Assembly: GCA_024762705.1 (NCBI GenBank)
Contig: JANTGW010000049.1
Coordinates: 1 to 7,345 of the forward strand
DNA length: 7,345 nt
DNA from: Sulfurimonas sp.
Lineage (GTDB): Bacteria > Campylobacterota > Campylobacteria > Campylobacterales > Sulfurimonadaceae
Direction of reading: 5' to 3'
Position 1 is the stretch's first letter. Each line of letters begins with the position of its first letter. Below, in pieces: positions 6,060-7,345 of the stretch. Both the position numbers and the translations under genes were made by a program. The notes beneath the pieces were generated by a model. It worked only from the letters and a program-made list of their open reading frames with translations. It made no database searches and was not told where the DNA came from.

Positions 6060-7067
6060 CTATTTTACTTCTGTCTCATATATGCGTTTTATTTCAGGTA
6101 CATAAGCTTTTATTCCCTCTTCCATCTCAAAACGAGGTTCATAACCTAAAGCTTCTTTCGTCGTTTCTATATCTGCTTCCGTATGAAACTGGTAAGAACC
6201 AATGAAAGGATTGGGTATATATTCACACTCCAGTGATGTCCCCAGCTCTTTTTGTAAAATATCGACTATATCTTGAAAACTTCTGGCTTTTCCTGTTCCA
6301 ACATTGTAAATACCATTTGTATTTGGAGTCATTGCTTTGATGTTTGCCTGTATGATATCTTCTATATAGATAAAATCACGAAGAATTTTATCACTCCCTT
6401 CAAACAATTTAGGGTTTTTTCCTGCAAGTATCTGATGTCCAAACTGCAGTACCATAGAAGCTGTGGTATTTTTAAAATACTCACGCGCACCATAAACGTT
6501 AAAATAACGAAGCCCGACAATGTTAATGTCACACTCCTTCATATACTCACGACTTAAATGGTCCATAGAGAGTTTTGAAAAGCCATACACATTGTTCGGT
6601 GCTTCTCTTCCAATACGCTGTGGAGATTCTGCATTTCCATAGGTTGCTGCAGAAGATGCATAGATCATATTCGCATTGTGTGCTACTGCTAAATCAAGCA
6701 GATCTTTATAGGCATTGACATTCGTTTTAATCATCAAATCCTGCTCTTGTGCCGTTGTATCAGAAATGGCCGCTTCATGGAAGATATAATCAAAATCATA
6801 GTTGACTTCCAGATCAAGCAACAAATCTTTATCGTTTATATCGCCGCTGATTATTTCGCCACTAAAACCTATAAGATTTTTAAAATGTCCAAAGCTTTTC
6901 AGGTTTCCGTTGCTGAGTGTCTCTCCACTTCTAAAACTGTCTAGTACTACCACTTTTGCATCCGGATGATTCTCTTGAAAGTAAAATGCCAAATTTGAGC
7001 CGATAAACCCAGCTCCACCGGTAATCAGTATAGTTTTATCTTTTAAATCATCTTCTATGTATCGCAT
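6060..7067 (-). CDS. hldD: ADP-L-glycero-D-manno-heptose 6-epimerase
   Basis: Epimerises ADP-D-glycero- to ADP-L-glycero-D-manno-heptose in the cytoplasm, the last step before heptosyl transfer. It is an extended short-chain dehydrogenase with an NADP(H)-binding GGAGFIGS in the first Rossmann strand and AYKDL/YASSAATYG segments. Numbering from the ATG, the catalytic pair is Y161-x3-K165 (YGFSK), and the substrate domain includes LRYFNVYG and LRDFIYIEDI. At 335 residues it is longer than the E. coli enzyme because about 11 residues precede the Rossmann strand. A GTG at 7071-7073 would add two residues, but the ATG at 7065-7067 has GGG at the right distance and gives an MRYIEDDL start like the Helicobacter pylori HldD as I recall it. 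First gene of the operon with hldE directly adjoining. The LOS context supports HldD over other epimerases. Confidence 0.92.
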   Translation of the reverse strand: MRYIEDDLKDKTILITGGAGFIGSNLAFYFQENHPDAKVVVLDSFRSGETLSNGNLKSFGHFKNLIGFSGEIISGDINDKDLLLDLEVNYDFDYIFHEAAISDTTAQEQDLMIKTNVNAYKDLLDLAVAHNANMIYASSAATYGNAESPQRIGREAPNNVYGFSKLSMDHLSREYMKECDINIVGLRYFNVYGAREYFKNTTASMVLQFGHQILAGKNPKLFEGSDKILRDFIYIEDIIQANIKAMTPNTNGIYNVGTGKARSFQDIVDILQKELGTSLECEYIPNPFIGSYQFHTEADIETTKEALGYEPRFEMEEGIKAYVPEIKRIYETEVK

Positions 7068-7098
7068 CTTCACACCCGTTGTAATTAATTTTAATAAA

Positions 7099-7104
7099 AT
7101 GATA
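7099..7104 (-). promoter_or_regulatory. Candidate -10 element for the hldD-hldE-yfaZ operon
   Basis: The minus strand reads TATCAT, one mismatch from TATAAT, about 32 nt before the hldD ATG. This would give a leader of roughly 25 nt. The region is very AT-rich, other hexamers are possible, and no -35 stands out. Confidence 0.3.
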
Positions 7105-7143
7105 CCTTTAAATTCATTAACAAGTATTTAAGACTTTAAGCAA

Positions 7144-7149
7144 TATAAT
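7144..7149 (+). promoter_or_regulatory. -10 element TATAAT of the cytochrome c gene
   Basis: A perfect TATAAT lies 30 nt before the ATG at 7180. It predicts a start near 7156 and a leader of about 24 nt carrying the AAGGA site at 7169-7173. Upstream DNA is AT-rich without a clear -35, as is normal for Campylobacterota housekeeping promoters. Confidence 0.55.
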
Positions 7150-7179
7150 ATAAATTGAATTTAAACTTAAGGAAATAAA

Positions 7180-7345
7180 ATGAAAAAAATAGTAATCGCT
7201 TCAATAGCTACATTAGCATTAGTAACAGCTGCATCTGCTGCAGTAAACGGAAAAGCATGTGCAGCATGTCATGGTGCTAACTGGGAAAAGCATGCTATGG
7301 GTAAATCAAAAATCGTTAAAGATATGACTCACGCTGAAATTGCTA
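7180..7345 (+). CDS. Periplasmic cytochrome c-553 (5' part only)
   Basis: A small class I cytochrome c, exported by Sec and carrying one covalent haem, likely shuttling electrons in the periplasm from the bc1 complex to the cbb3 oxidase. The 55 visible residues begin with a signal peptide (KK, hydrophobic core, ASA with cleavage after A20). The haem-binding C-x2-C-H follows as CAACH at 27-31, then HGANWEKHAMGKSKIVK. This closely resembles the Helicobacter pylori cytochrome c-553 HP1227 and C. jejuni Cj1153, both recalled from memory. ATG has a good AAGGA site 6-7 nt upstream. The frame is open to the window edge, so the axial Met and the C-terminus are not seen. It is divergent from hldD and unrelated to LOS synthesis; its adjacency mirrors C. 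jejuni. Confidence 0.88.
   Translation, partial: MKKIVIASIATLALVTAASAAVNGKACAACHGANWEKHAMGKSKIVKDMTHAEIA

Noticed and set aside
7110..7170. AT-rich short inverted repeats around CTTTAAG/CTTAAG upstream of the cytochrome gene as an operator
   Set aside because: The arms are very short and expected by chance in such AT-rich DNA. No match to FNR-like (TTGAT-N4-ATCAA) or NssR-like (TTAAC-N4-GTTAA) boxes was seen.
1..7345. CRISPR arrays, insertion sequences, tRNA genes, phage or defence genes
   Set aside because: I saw no regularly spaced repeats, transposase motifs, terminal inverted repeats, tRNA cloverleaf ends or defence-type domains. The window reads as a surface-glycan and respiratory region.

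Overview
The window looks like a chromosomal piece of a Campylobacterota (Epsilonproteobacteria) genome, possibly Sulfurimonas-like. The DNA is AT-rich. The heptose and lipooligosaccharide genes sit next to a divergent small cytochrome c, as they do in the Campylobacter jejuni waa region (waaF ... hldE, hldD, gmhB, cytochrome c Cj1153), and the cytochrome resembles Helicobacter/Campylobacter cytochrome c-553. The genus is inferred, because there is no rRNA or other decisive marker.

Layout. (1) Positions 1-34: possible tail of an upstream gene. (2) 24-779 (+): GT2 glycosyltransferase of the WaaE/LgtF type, ending in a likely intrinsic terminator. (3) 769-1734 (-): GT9 heptosyltransferase-like protein, overlapping the previous gene tail to tail. 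(4) 1735-1793: short divergent promoter region. (5) 1794-3092 (+): membrane-anchored (beta/alpha)8 glycosidase-like protein of unknown function, coupled by an ATGA overlap to (6) waaF, 3089-4063 (+). (7) 4060-7067 (-): compact operon hldD - hldE - yfaZ-like outer membrane protein, whose end meets waaF in a shared TTAA. (8) 7068-7179: divergent promoter region. (9) 7180 onward (+): start of a cytochrome c-553 gene cut off by the window edge. No stretch over 300 bases lacks a gene.

How the genes work together. HldE phosphorylates and then adenylylates heptose, and HldD epimerises the product to ADP-L-glycero-D-manno-heptose. WaaF, and perhaps the GT9 protein, transfer heptose to the inner core. 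The GT2 enzyme probably adds a hexose to the core. The YfaZ-like protein is a probable outer membrane protein co-transcribed with heptose synthesis. The glycosidase-like protein is the least understood member. It keeps a candidate nucleophile but lacks the usual acid/base glutamate.

The two most interesting signals are this degenerate glycosidase-like membrane protein coupled to waaF, and a 10-bp palindrome, TTACATGTAA, present in five exact copies inside coding sequence between 1128 and 3746, far above chance.
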